Below are positions 11,053 through 21,529 of a DNA stretch of 64,000 bases, piece after piece. The DNA is from Echria macrotheca (taxonomy: Eukaryota > Ascomycota > Sordariomycetes > Sordariales > Schizotheciaceae). Both the position numbers and the translations under genes were made by a program. The DNA is taken from the NCBI GenBank assembly GCA_030411725.1, contig MU839830.1, forward strand, positions 1,178,001 through 1,242,000, given 5' to 3'. The notes beneath the pieces are model-generated. The model did no database searches. It had not been told where the DNA came from and saw nothing but the letters and a program-made list of their open reading frames with translations. Each line of letters opens with the position of its first letter. The first letter of the stretch is position 1.

Positions 11053-11946
11053 CTACCATTGCATCTCGTGGGGCTTGTCGCCCTTGCGCAGGCTGAAAGA
11101 CGACGCAAGGTAGCTCGCAAGGTGCTCCACCTTCTTGATGTTGGCAAGCAGGGCCTTGTCGATCGCCTTCTGGTCCGCTACTCGGCTGCTTGACACCTCC
11201 TTCTTCTATAGACATGTCAGCTTCCATTTCATATCCCCTACTAGTAGCCATACCTGTGCCTTCTCGCCCTGCTTGAAGAAAGCCTCCTCGCCAGCCTTCT
11301 CCTTGGTCTTCTCCGCGGTGAAGTACTTGGGAGTAGAAATCTCGTTGATCTTGGCCTCGGGAACACCGGCGAGGTCCACCTTCTGAGACGTGGCGATCAC
11401 GTATCTCGCGTTGACGCGGCGGAGGGGAACACCGTTGATCTTGAAGGGGCCGGTAACAAGAAGAACGCCCTGGTCGAGGGTCTTGAGAAGAACGACGCGC
11501 TTGCCACGGAACCGGCCGGCGACGAGGATCAGGATGGTACCGGGTTGAAGGGACTTGCGAGGAGCCCAAGCACGCTGGGTCTTGCGGACCTGTGAATAAC
11601 CCCTGTTAGCACGACGACTGTGAATGTGATGCCGCCGTCCAAATCCGATCGTCTCCCATTCCCATATCGCAAATGCCACCTGGTGGATGTTGCCGGCCCC
11701 AACCCCGAGACCGAGAACCCGGCTGAGCAGCCCGGGCTGTTCATGTCGACGTCCAATTCTCCCACAACACCTCCAATCCAGCTCATCCAGTGTCCAAAAC
11801 CACGAACATCAGCTTGGGGTTGCGCATCCACGTACCTGGCGGGGCTTGGCCTCGTCCTCAGCAGGATACCATTTCTGAGCCTTCTCGGTCGGGTGAGGAA
11901 CCGACCGAGTAGACTTGCCAAAGGTCTTCGTCGTGGGAGCCGACAT
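11053..11946 (-). CDS. rpl6: 60S ribosomal protein L6 (eL6)
   Basis: Exons 11946-11836, 11589-11254 and 11205-11053 give 199 residues. Introns are 11590-11835 (246 bp, the longest unambiguous coding intron in the window) and 11206-11253 (48 bp). The protein starts MSAPTTKTFGKSTRSV and contains the eL6 core GTILILVAGRFRGKRVVLLK followed by VLLVTGPFKINGVPLRRVN. The last exon encodes a helical tail ending HEMQW. It is a structural protein of the large subunit. The long first intron could host a small RNA, but I could not find matched C/D or H/ACA boxes. It is head to head with rpl35, 359 bp between start codons. Confidence 0.94.
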
Positions 11947-12305
11947 CGTGAGGACTTTGGCTGTGTTGTGCGGTTAGTAGAAATTCGTGTCGGTCGTCAA
12001 CTTCGCGGCTACAACTCTAGATTTTGAAATGGCTGAGCAGACCCAATTGTGCGTATGTGCGAAAAAGCACCAAACCCCAAGCTAGCCGTTTTTGGATTTG
12101 GTGGGGCAGCGCCGGGAGGCGGTAAATAACGCACAGGCCACTCCCACACGTGTAGGGTTTTCCGCCCTGGCTGGCGATTTTGCGCATCCACACCACTAGA
12201 ATTTGTGGACTGGTAGCCGGCAGAACACGCAGCTCGTTCCTTTCTCGATAGTCGGTCTCGCTGCGGTCAACCACCTTCAACTAACGACATCGACAGCAAT
12301 TCACA
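11947..12305. promoter_or_regulatory. Bidirectional ribosomal-protein promoter (rpl6 / rpl35)
   Basis: The 359-bp space separates the start codons of two large-subunit protein genes transcribed away from each other. At 12153-12160 the sequence tagggttt is the reverse complement of the telobox core aaaccta-like motif AAACCCTA. Teloboxes and related ACCCT boxes are known in plant and fission-yeast ribosomal-protein promoters. Use of the motif here is inference. The interval is short enough that one set of factors could drive both genes and keep the two proteins equimolar. Confidence 0.6.
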
Positions 12306-12962
12306 ATGGTAAGCGACTACGCCGTTCCTCGCTGATTTTGGCAGCCGTGCTTCCCTCATTTCCCCTCCTTCGACGACCCCGGCGCGATCGCTCGATCTCG
12401 AAATTTTGGCGTTCATGGGCTTACCATCGTGCTGCAGTCTTCCGGCAAGGTTAAGGCTGGCCTATTATGGTCGAAGAACAAGGAGGACCTGACGAAGCAG
12501 CTCAATGAGCTCAAGACGGAGTTGGGCCAACTTCGCATCCAGAAGATCGTGTCCTCGGGCACCAAGCTCACCAAGATGTATGTCTTCGAGACTTGGTTCC
12601 TCTGCGCTGGGAGCCTAAACGTGAGAATGGGATGCTGACGATTGGACTTATAGCCACGATCTCCGGAAATCGATCGCCCGCGTCTTGACCATCATCAACG
12701 CCAAGCAACGAGCCCAACTGCGCTTGTTTTACAAGAACAAGAAGTACCTCCCGCTTGACCTCAGACCTAAGCAGACCCGCGCCATCCGCCGCCGCCTCTC
12801 CAAGGAGGACGCCTCGAGAGTGCTGGAGAAAACGAAGAAGCGCCAGACGCACTTCCCCCAACGCAAGTTCGCTGTCAAGGTATGAATGGGTGTTTATCAA
12901 AGTTGGCCCGTCCCCGTGGGCCAGGTGGCAGAGAAACACGGCTGACAGTTTCATAGGCATAG
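12306..12962 (+). CDS. rpl35: 60S ribosomal protein L35 (uL29)
   Basis: Four coding exons, 12306-12308, 12438-12577, 12654-12879 and 12957-12962, give 124 residues. Exon 1 is only the ATG, with gtaagc directly after it. Exon 4 is only GCA-TAG, so the protein ends FAVKA, as uL29 proteins do. Reading through the last intron would give FAVKV and a stop two codons later, so a frame search alone misses this exon; the intron 12880-12956 has gtatga, a GCTGAC branch site and catag. The core contains SSGKVKAGLLWSKNKEDL and RKSIARVLTIINAKQR, typical of L35. It sits near the polypeptide exit tunnel of the large subunit. Confidence 0.93.
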
Positions 12963-13700
12963 AGGAGTTTTTGCTTTACGGTTAGGCGTGTATTCAAGGA
13001 CTGGGAGGACGGGTCAAAAAATCACAATCCGGCATAGGTAGCGTTAGCTGCCAAATGAAAGCTATGAACTAAGTACCTCGGACGGGCCTCTGGCGGTGAT
13101 GTCGTGCGGGTATCTAAAGCATTCATGGCGCAAGGATAAATGGAATCGGCAGACTTGTTTTGGTACTTGCTCGGTTCCGACGTGACGAGGATTTACCAGG
13201 AGGTTACGATGCAAGCCGGTACCGCTGAGCCGGCGCGATTCCAGGGGACACTTTCAATCCATGACATTGAATTACAAGCCTAGTGAACTCTGTGATTGTC
13301 GCTGATCGTATGACTTGATGGCAACTGGTTCAAGCCAGCTACATCGTGATGTCCGCAACCAATGAAGAATTGTATCTCGTCGACACCTTGTATCTCGCCG
13401 ACAGCTTCTATCTTGCTAACAGATGACGGCGTATTTAGCGTTAACTATTTGGCCTCTGATTGCTGAATCTCGTTCCGCTGAAAGTGGCAGCGAACTGATG
13501 GTCCCGAAGAATCCTGACCGCCCGGCAGAATCCGAGACGCTGACCCCCGGCGTGGCCCAATCAATGCGCCAAGAAGGGAAGCAGGGGCCCCAACGGCCAG
13601 AAGCTCCAAACTGTCCTCTCCAAATCGACAGCGATACACTTGTCGCAGCCCTCCCGACTCCAACTGGTGAGAGGCAGACAACACCACATCAGCGGCCACC
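12963..13700. other. Upstream region of stt3
   Basis: About 740 bp between the rpl35 stop and the stt3 start. It holds the rpl35 3' UTR and the stt3 promoter/leader. A threefold 18-bp imperfect repeat lies at 13371-13424. A frame at 13423-13725 overlaps the stt3 start out of frame and has no domain support. Confidence 0.5.
13371..13424 (+). repeat. Three imperfect 18-bp tandem copies
   Basis: Copies begin at 13371, 13389 and 13407 and follow the pattern tgtatctcgtcgacacct with a few substitutions, more in the third copy. It lies about 280-330 bp before the stt3 start codon, so it may be an upstream protein-binding array or a chance duplication. Confidence 0.75.
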
Positions 13701-16219
13701 ATGTCGGCCGATACACTCCAGGTAATTGCCAGCGCGGGCAAGGGGCAGAGTACCCGCACTTCGTTGCGGGTTGTCATCCTCTTTCTCATTGCTGGCGCCG
13801 CAATTGCAAGCCGTCTCTTCTCGGTCATTCGTAGGTGTCCTCAGCGCCCCTCGTTGGAGCTCAGCGCAGTCGCGATGGCTGCTGCGACAAGCCTCTGCCA
13901 AGCTTGTCTGTTTTGCGCGTATGGTTGCTAATCGATGTTTTGGTCAGGTTTCGAGAGTATAATTCACGAATGTTAGTGCCCTGGCGCATCCAGACACATC
14001 CAGACGCAGCTCCCAACTAACACGTCTCTAGTCGATCCCTGGTTCAACTTCCGAGCGACCAAGTACCTCGTGGCGAATGGCTTTTACAACTTCTGGGACT
14101 GGTTTGACGACCGGACATGGCACCCGCTCGGTCGCGTTACCGGTGGAACTCTGTACCCCGGCCTCATGGTGACGAGCGGCGTCATCTACCACGCTCTCCG
14201 CGCGCTCACGATCCCCGTCGACATCCGGAACATCTGCGTCCTCCTTGCGCCTGCGTTCTCTGGACTGACGGCTTTCGCCGCCTATCTCCTCACCAATGAG
14301 ATGACCACGTCGCCCTCGGCTGGTCTCCTCGCCGCCGCCTTCATGGGCATCGCTCCCGGCTACATTTCTCGTTCAGTTGCTGGCAGCTACGACAACGAAG
14401 CCATTGCCATTTTCTTGCTGGTCTTCACCTTCTTTCTCTGGATCAAGGCCCTCAAGCAGGGCTCCATGCTCTGGGGTGGGCTCTGTGCCTTGTTCTACGG
14501 CTACATGGTGGCTTCGTGGGGAGGCTATGCCTTCATCACCTGTCTCCTGCCGCTCCACGCTTTTGTTCTCATCTGCATGGGTCGCTACAGCACCAGGCTG
14601 TACGTGGCATACACTACTTGGTACGCCCTGGGAACTCTAGCCAGCATGCAAATTCCCTTTGTCGGATTCCTGCCCGTCAAGACGAGCGAGCATATGCCGG
14701 CTCTGGGTAAGCTTTCTCTCGAAACGTCTGCGGACTGTCACTGACATTGGGCAGGTATTTTCGGTTTCCTCCAGCTCCTCGCTTTCCTCGATTACGTCCG
14801 ATCCGCTATTCCTAGCCGGCAGTTCCAGACGTTTTTGTGGGTTGCTACGGGTGGCGTCTTCGGGCTGGGTCTCGCTGTGCTGGTCATTGCAACCAGCGCC
14901 GGCTTCATTGCCCCCTGGAGCGGCCGCTTCTACTCCCTCTGGGATACCGGCTACGCCAAGATCCATATTCCCATCATTGCCTCGGTCTCGGAGCATCAGC
15001 CAACCGCATGGCCCGCATTCTTTTTCGACCTCAACATGCTGATCTGGCTCTTCCCCGCGGGTGTTTACCTGTGCTTCCAGAATCTTGCTGACGAGCACGT
15101 CTTCATCGTCGTCTACGCACTGTTCGGTAGCTACTTTGCCGGTGTCATGGTGCGCCTGATGCTGACCTTGACCCCCGTTGTTTGCGTTGCTGCTGCCATG
15201 GCGGCATCATCCATTCTCGACACATACCTCAACGCCAAATCTCCGGTACCTGAGGAGCAGTCGACTGAGGAGTCGGATGCGTCTGCCAAGAAGGCGGCCA
15301 AGTCTGGTCTCAAGGCGACGAGCAAACCGGTGGTCGGCATCTATGGCTTCTTCTCCAAGGGGTCGGTTGTTGCCGCCCTGACGATCTATCTTTTGCTCTT
15401 TGTTATGCACTGCACCTGGGTGACGTCGAATGCGTATTCGTCACCGTCTGTGGTTCTGGCCAGCAGAATGCCCAATGGCCAGCAGCATATTATTGATGAC
15501 TACCGTGAGGCCTACCAGTGGCTCCGTCAGAATACGCCTGATGATGCCAAGATCATGTCTTGGTGGGACTATGGTTACCAAATTGGTGGTATGGCTGACC
15601 GACCTACGCTTGTCGACAATAACACGTGGAACAACACGCACATTGCCACGGTGGGCAAGGCAATGAGCTCCCGCGAGGAAGTCAGCTACCCCATCATGCG
15701 CCAGCACGAAGTTGATTATGTCCTTGTTGTCTTTGGAGGTCTCTTGGGCTACTCGGGCGACGACATCAACAAGTTCCTGTGGATGGTTCGTATTGCCGAG
15801 GGTATCTGGCCTGATGAGGTTAAGGAGCGGGATTTCTTTACGCCCCGCGGCGAGTACCGTGTCGACAGCGAGGCCAGCGAGACGATGAAGAACAGCTTGA
15901 TGTATGTTGTCAGGTCTTTGTTGTGGGATAGGACTAACTGTTTTCCAGGTACAAGATGTCATACTACAACTACAACTCTCTCTTCCCCCCTGGACAAGCC
16001 ATGGATCGGGTCCGACAGGCTCGTCTCCCCGAGGTTGGGCCGACGCTCAGCACGATCGAGGAGGCATTCACGAGCGAGAACTGGATCATTAGGATCTACA
16101 AGGTCAAGGACCTGGACACGTTTGGACGTGACCACCAGTCGGCGGCGGCGTTTGACCGGGGGCTGAAGAAGAAGAAGGTGAGCAAGAAGCGAGGCCCCAG
16201 GCAGCTCCGGGTAGACTAG
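13701..16219 (+). CDS. stt3: STT3, catalytic subunit of oligosaccharyltransferase
   Basis: Five exons, 13701-13830, 13948-13971, 14032-14706, 14755-15901 and 15949-16219, give 748 residues. The joins restore IRFESIIHEFDPWFNFR, MPALGIFGFLQLL and NSLMYKMSYYNYN. STT3 is a multi-pass ER protein that moves the dolichol-linked glycan onto Asn in N-X-S/T sequons. Visible marks are the first-loop acidic motif FDPWFNFR, many membrane helices, the acceptor-recognition motif WWDYG (W546-G550) and the NNTWNNT glycosylation cluster shortly after it. A charged, Lys-rich C-terminal tail faces the cytosol or lumen boundary. A Ser/Glu/Lys-rich insert lies near 15240-15340. Exon 2 is a 24-nt microexon next to the first-loop motif. 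The start ATG gives a short cytosolic N terminus followed by the first helix, as in homologs. Confidence 0.95.
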
Positions 16220-17003
16220 AGGCTAGATTGGAGGATGGTTTGTAAATCTGGTGGTAGAAATGTTCCGGGATGTCCTGGGTGGAATAGGGAAAAGGCCGGG
16301 ATGGCACTGTATACAAAAGTAGGCGTTTTGAATCATACCATTTGTTTGCCGATCAACTTTGTGGCCTTCTGGCGCCGAGCGGGATATGGTAGCCCGCTGG
16401 CTCCGGGGATATGGAATTCGCCCGGACGTCGACAATGACTGGGTTTCGTTTAGCACTACTGCCGCAGAACCCGACATGCTGCTCAACACCACCTTTTCCT
16501 GGTATTAGTACTCTTGCGGAGGCGGACCAAAGCCGCAAACTTTCTCATATCATACCCCGGACAACATATCCGAATATAGCTATCGACCTGATCCAGCCTA
16601 CTAGGTAGTCTACTCGCTTTACATTAGCCTGCTCGGTGTACGGATCTGAAATCTAATATTTTTTTTTGAAAAAAATTGATATGTATCAGATCGAGGACCA
16701 GGACGATGCCGCTGCGGCTGCGGAACTCCCGTCGTTCCTACTTGGCAAGACTTAGTCAGGTAGTTACCGTAGCTTCGTTGCGACTCACTAGTTCTACATG
16801 TGGCCTTTTGGGGAGAAGGGGTTTTTCTTTTAGGTATAGGTTGTGAGTTAGTTGTGAGCCGGTGGTGTTTTGTTCGCCACGAAGCAAGTGAGTGGGAGAC
16901 CTTGAGACTTGGGTATGTGTGTGTACTTTTGGCTGGGTGGGGAAAGATTCCCAAGAATATCTGGATATTGTGGAAAACCGACCTTTCGGATGGGATGGGA
17001 ATC

Positions 17004-17036
<33 letters not shown>

Positions 17037-17854
17037 AGTAAGAGCCGGGCCAGGGCATCTATCTATCTACTCTGCTACACTGATTCTCGTTCTAGTTGGC
17101 TCTGAATAGGAAGGAGGATATGGGACTTCCTTGGTCGGTATTCGGGCATTAGTTCTAGGGCTGGGGCTGTTTTATGTTTTATGTTTGGTTTAGGTGAGGG
17201 GAGTGGGAATATGATTCTGATTTATTACTTCTGTATTCCGTACTGGGTGATATGATATAGTCGTGAGAATTTAGGTATCTCAGGGGCTGGGAAGGGAGAT
17301 GGGTGGTGGGAGGTGGTGTTGGATGTATGGTACCTAGGTAATATCTTTGTTTCTCCCCACCCACCGGCGTGTGAGATAAAAGTTAACAAGAGTCTTTCGT
17401 CTGCTTTGTAGTTATCGAGGGGATAAACTCATCTCACTACTTACTCACAAGGGACGGAGTAAGGAGGATTATATAACTTCATAGGAGACAGGTATTGTCA
17501 TCTCTGTGCCGGTCAGTCTCTGGTATCTAGGTCACGACATAGAATAGAGGCTGCAACCTCTGTAGAAAACGTGAAGCCTTACCCTGTTTATTTTCAGCAG
17601 TACGGAGATAAGGGGGGCAGAAGTGGTGATATGCCCCCTACCTGGCTTGAAACAGACACAACAACCCCAGCATTCACTTCACATCCAAAAGCTCATCCAT
17701 TTCAACTCATCGATTATACGCAGTACCTATTACGACCCGGTATCTTTTCCAAAACCAACACAAAACGCCACCATCGCCCGCAATGTGCAATACACATCCA
17801 CATCCCATCCTCCCAAAAGCCCCAATCCCAATCTAGACTTACTCGAGTAGGTAA
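16220..17854. other. Convergent spacer between stt3 and prp5
   Basis: About 1.6 kb between two convergent genes, AT-richer than the coding DNA. It should hold both 3' UTRs. It contains a long GT repeat (17006-17034) and several T-rich or A-rich runs. None of its short frames looks coding. Confidence 0.5.
17006..17034 (+). repeat. (GT)n microsatellite
   Basis: Fourteen and a half uninterrupted GT units in the stt3/prp5 spacer. It is likely polymorphic between isolates and can form Z-DNA in principle; no function is implied. Confidence 0.95.
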
Positions 17855-20800
17855 CTAAGTAATAGTATACCTCCCCCCAACAGGCGCCCGACTCTCCGCA
17901 TCCGCCGCGGCAATAGTCCCCTCCTTCAACAACCTCGTCAACTCGCTCAGCGCATTCCCCACGACGACCTCGGTATCGCCCTCGATAAGAATATACAGCT
18001 TCGGCTCCTGCCCCGGCCCCGGCTCCTTCCCGGCAGGATAGTAATTCCCCTTGGTGGTGATCGACGTCCCCGTCGCCTCCAGAATCTTGGCCACGTTCGT
18101 CCGGTTCGTGACGGCCCACCGCGCCTTCTGCGGGAAGTCGTTGATCTCGAGCGTGGCGTGGAACGCGCCGGCGTCGGGTCCTTTATTGTCGATCGGCTGC
18201 CCCGGGCGTAGCTGCCCGGCCCGCGCGAGCCGGGCGTTGATCTCGCTGATGGCCGAGGCCGCCTTGTCCAACGCGCCGCCCTTGCCGCCGGGGGCCGGGC
18301 CGGCCTTGATGACGCCTTCGATTGGTGTTGCTGTGGCCTTCACCTCGCCGTCTGCTGATGCTACCTTGGAACCGTCCCGCGCGACGATGCCCGAGGCGGC
18401 TGCTTGGATGGCCGACTTGGCCTTTTCTTTCTTCTCGGCATCCTCCGTACTCTCTTCCTCCTTGAAGTCGTCCTCCTCACCCTCGGCCTTGTGTGTCTTG
18501 CGCTCGCGCAGCCGTGCGGCTTCGCGCTCCTTGTCTAGTCTCTCCAGGCCCTTGCCGCCGAAACCGCTTGCGTCCTTGGCCTTGCCCGACTTGACCTTTT
18601 CCTTCCAAGCCTTACGCATCTCGTTGAGCCGCTCTGGGATCGGCTGTCCGCTCTGCTCCAGAGCCTTGGCAATACCGGGCGCGCAGTTCTCCTGCTCTTC
18701 TGTTACAAACGTTACGGCCGTCCCCGTGTTCCCTGCCCGACCGGTACGGCCGGCACGGTGCACGTAGTCCTCGAGATGGTTGGGCGCGTCGTAGTTGATG
18801 ACGAGCTTCAGCTGCTTGACATCCAGACCACGCGCCGCAACCGATGTGGCGATCATGATGGGACACACGCCCTTTTTGAAGTCGGAAATGGTCGAGTTAC
18901 GATCCTCTTGGTCCTTGCCACCGTGGATGGACATGCACCCGTAACCACGTCGCAGGAGTTCCCGGAGTAAATCGTCCGCCTTTTCCTGCCTCTCTACAAA
19001 GATCAGGGCACGCACGTCGTCATCATCCGCGTAGAGCTCGCCAAGGAGCTCTAGCAGACGCACAAACTTGTCCTTCTCGTCGACAATCTCAACCACCTGG
19101 GTGATCTCGGGTGCTACGACGCTACGACCACCGACGGTAATCTCAACGGGATCCCGGAGCACCTTCTTGGTCAGGGCGTCAATGATCCGCGGCATCGTGG
19201 CCGAGAACAAGATGGTCTGGCGATCGGGCCGCACGTTATTGAAAATCTTCATGACCTGGGGCTCGAACCCCATGTCGAACATGCGGTCGGCCTCGTCCAG
19301 CACGAGATAGGTAGCACGGCGCAGATTCGTCACGCGACCCGAGTTGGCAGCGAGGAGATCGATCATGCGACCGGGCGTAGCCACGATGATCTCTGTACCA
19401 CGCTTCAGCTCCGCAATCTGATCCTTGATGGGGGCGCCACCGTAGGCCGCAACGGTGCGCAGCTTGAGCGCCTTGGAAAACGGCTGCAGATCCGAGTAGA
19501 TCTGCGTGCATAGCTCTCTGGTAGGTGTCATAATCAAAGCAATGGGGCCGTCGTCGCCGCTCACCGGGTTCTGATCCTTGATGTGACGGAGCATAGGTAA
19601 GGCAAAAGCCATGGTCTTGCCGGACCCCGTCTTTGCGACGCCGATGACGTCCCGTCCCGACATAATGACTGGTAGCGCTTGCATCTGAATCGGCGTGGGT
19701 TTCTCGTACCCCAGCGCCTCGATGGTGTCCAGGATAGGTTGTGTGAGCCCGCACTGAGACCATTTCTGCACAGGCTTCGGGATATCTTTACCCGAGACCT
19801 TGATGCCGTCGAGCTCTAATCTGAGATCGATCAGTTCCTCCTCGGTCATCTGGCTGAGGTCCGACGGCTCGACCCAAAAGTTCTTCCGGATCGGGGTCAG
19901 CTCGAGCTTGCTGTAGTCGACAGTTGGGATATCCTTCTTCTTCTTCTTGGCCGCCATGGCGAGGATAGACGACGGATCGGCATTGTTGGCCTCGTATTTG
20001 TAATCATCGTCGTCGCTGAAATAGGCCTCGGGCTCCGGCGCTTTCTTTCCGTTGGCCTGCTTTGATTTCGACCCGAACCCCTTCGGCTCCCCGTCCAGAC
20101 CGGCCATGAACGCGTCCAGCGGGTCAACCTCCCCATCGACATCCATGGCGGTCTCCTCAACAGGTTCTGCCTTCTCTTCGACGGCCGGCTTCGTGTCGAC
20201 TTCCATGGCCATCGACTCCTTCTGCATGCGCTCTTCGCGTCGCTTATGTAGCAGCTTGTGAGCCTGCGCAATGTCCTCTTCGGTGTTAGCCCGCGAAAGT
20301 AATAGGTCTATATCATCTTCCCCGTCTTCTTCCCCAACACCCTCCACATACGGCGTGTGGTCGGCATTTTCCAAGGCAAAGTTGGGCAGCTTGACGAGCT
20401 TGCGCTTGATGGTCTCTTCATCGCCCAAGTCTAGCTTCCGCTTTGGCGCTGACTTGTTGGCGTCGGCAGCTTTCTGGAACCCGAAGGCGCTCACGGCTCT
20501 GTTGGTCGGGAGCAAACCCGCTTTCTTGGGAAGACCGTTCGGCTGGGTGGCCGTCGTGGTCGCGAGCTTCATCTCGCCGAGCTTGACGTCGCCGAGCCTA
20601 TTAGGTGAGTGTGGTCGGGCCGCCTTTGAGTTGCGGGCAATCGCCTTGGGATCGAACTTGCCAGCATAAGGGGCCGGTGTGGCCGGAGAGTCGGTCACGG
20701 CTGGACTCGACGGTGCGGGAGAGTCTTTGGGGCCCGGACTGTTGGGACCGCTGGCCTTCTGGTCCATCTCGGCAAAGAGCTTCCTGGTACTGCTGGGCGT

Positions 20801-21529
20801 AGCATCAGCCTCCTTGGCTTCTTTCAGCGCATGTTTCTCCTTCATAGCTTGGAGTTTCCGTAGCCGTTCAGCCTTCTTGTCCGCTTCGGACTGGGCTTGG
20901 GCCGGTGTGGACTTAGCTGGCTGTACATCCTTTGCTGGGACGGCAGCCGCTGGCTTCGGCGGCGCGCGCGAACGACCATCATCAGAGCGTCGTGAGTCGG
21001 TGTCGACATTTCTGTCTAGACGACCCTTGTCGCGCTCCCGCGACTCCTCCCGACGAGGACGTAAGTCGCCATCTCTCTCACGACTCCGCTGGCGACGCCG
21101 ATCTGGCGAGCGCGGCCGGTCAGGGCCTCTGTCGCGTGACCGTCTCCGGTCTCGATTGGCACCGTCCCGGCGCGAGCCGCGGTAGTAATCATCGTCTCGG
21201 TCTCGACGGTCGGCAGAGCGGTCCCTGCGGCGGTAGGAATCATGGCCTCGACCATCCCGTGCACGATCCCAGTCTCGGTCGCGGTCGCGATCACGATAGC
21301 GGCGCTGCGGGGGATCAAAAGTGTGAGAGGCGAACTGGTAGCGAGGGGTTGGTCGGGGCACACTCACATCTACGGGGCTGCGCGAGCGACGACGATGGTC
21401 GCGGGGGCCATCGCGGCGGTCGCGGTCTCGGTCTCGGTCTCGGTCGCGGCGGTCGTCGTCCTTGCGATGCTTGGCGGCAGAGTGGCTTCCTGCAGGAGAT
21501 GGTGAGCGCGAGTCCTTCAGCCGAGCCAT
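17855..21529 (-). CDS. prp5: Pre-mRNA splicing DEAD-box ATPase Prp5
   Basis: Preferred model: exons 21529-21368 and 21304-17855, 1203 residues. The 63-bp intron 21305-21367 (gtgagt...ccgcag) keeps the frame; unspliced the frame is 1224 residues, but the intron-encoded 21 residues interrupt an otherwise continuous Arg/Asp-rich tract. Prp5 uses ATP to let the U2 snRNP join the branch site in prespliceosome assembly. Visible parts, numbered after splicing: an RS/RD-rich N-terminal third; the DPLD motif (residues 448-451, in DPLDAFM) known to contact SF3b1; Walker A AKTGSGKT; PTREL; TPGR; DEAD (724-727); SAT; and HRAGRTGR in the second RecA lobe. The C-terminal region after the helicase core matches the DDX46/Prp5 extension. 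It is divergent from the HMG-box gene. Confidence 0.93.
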   Translation of the reverse strand: MARLKDSRSPSPAGSHSAAKHRKDDDRRDRDRDRDRDRRDGPRDHRRRSRSPVDVSVPRPTPRYQFASHTFDPPQRRYRDRDRDRDWDRARDGRGHDSYRRRDRSADRRDRDDDYYRGSRRDGANRDRRRSRDRGPDRPRSPDRRRQRSRERDGDLRPRREESRERDKGRLDRNVDTDSRRSDDGRSRAPPKPAAAVPAKDVQPAKSTPAQAQSEADKKAERLRKLQAMKEKHALKEAKEADATPSSTRKLFAEMDQKASGPNSPGPKDSPAPSSPAVTDSPATPAPYAGKFDPKAIARNSKAARPHSPNRLGDVKLGEMKLATTTATQPNGLPKKAGLLPTNRAVSAFGFQKAADANKSAPKRKLDLGDEETIKRKLVKLPNFALENADHTPYVEGVGEEDGEDDIDLLLSRANTEEDIAQAHKLLHKRREERMQKESMAMEVDTKPAVEEKAEPVEETAMDVDGEVDPLDAFMAGLDGEPKGFGSKSKQANGKKAPEPEAYFSDDDDYKYEANNADPSSILAMAAKKKKKDIPTVDYSKLELTPIRKNFWVEPSDLSQMTEEELIDLRLELDGIKVSGKDIPKPVQKWSQCGLTQPILDTIEALGYEKPTPIQMQALPVIMSGRDVIGVAKTGSGKTMAFALPMLRHIKDQNPVSGDDGPIALIMTPTRELCTQIYSDLQPFSKALKLRTVAAYGGAPIKDQIAELKRGTEIIVATPGRMIDLLAANSGRVTNLRRATYLVLDEADRMFDMGFEPQVMKIFNNVRPDRQTILFSATMPRIIDALTKKVLRDPVEITVGGRSVVAPEITQVVEIVDEKDKFVRLLELLGELYADDDDVRALIFVERQEKADDLLRELLRRGYGCMSIHGGKDQEDRNSTISDFKKGVCPIMIATSVAARGLDVKQLKLVINYDAPNHLEDYVHRAGRTGRAGNTGTAVTFVTEEQENCAPGIAKALEQSGQPIPERLNEMRKAWKEKVKSGKAKDASGFGGKGLERLDKEREAARLRERKTHKAEGEEDDFKEEESTEDAEKKEKAKSAIQAAASGIVARDGSKVASADGEVKATATPIEGVIKAGPAPGGKGGALDKAASAISEINARLARAGQLRPGQPIDNKGPDAGAFHATLEINDFPQKARWAVTNRTNVAKILEATGTSITTKGNYYPAGKEPGPGQEPKLYILIEGDTEVVVGNALSELTRLLKEGTIAAADAESRAPVGGRYTIT

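Noticed and set aside
11590..11835. snoRNA hosted in the long rpl6 intron
   Set aside because: A ctgatg-like box occurs near the 5' end, but no proper C/D pair with terminal stem and no H/ACA layout could be found.
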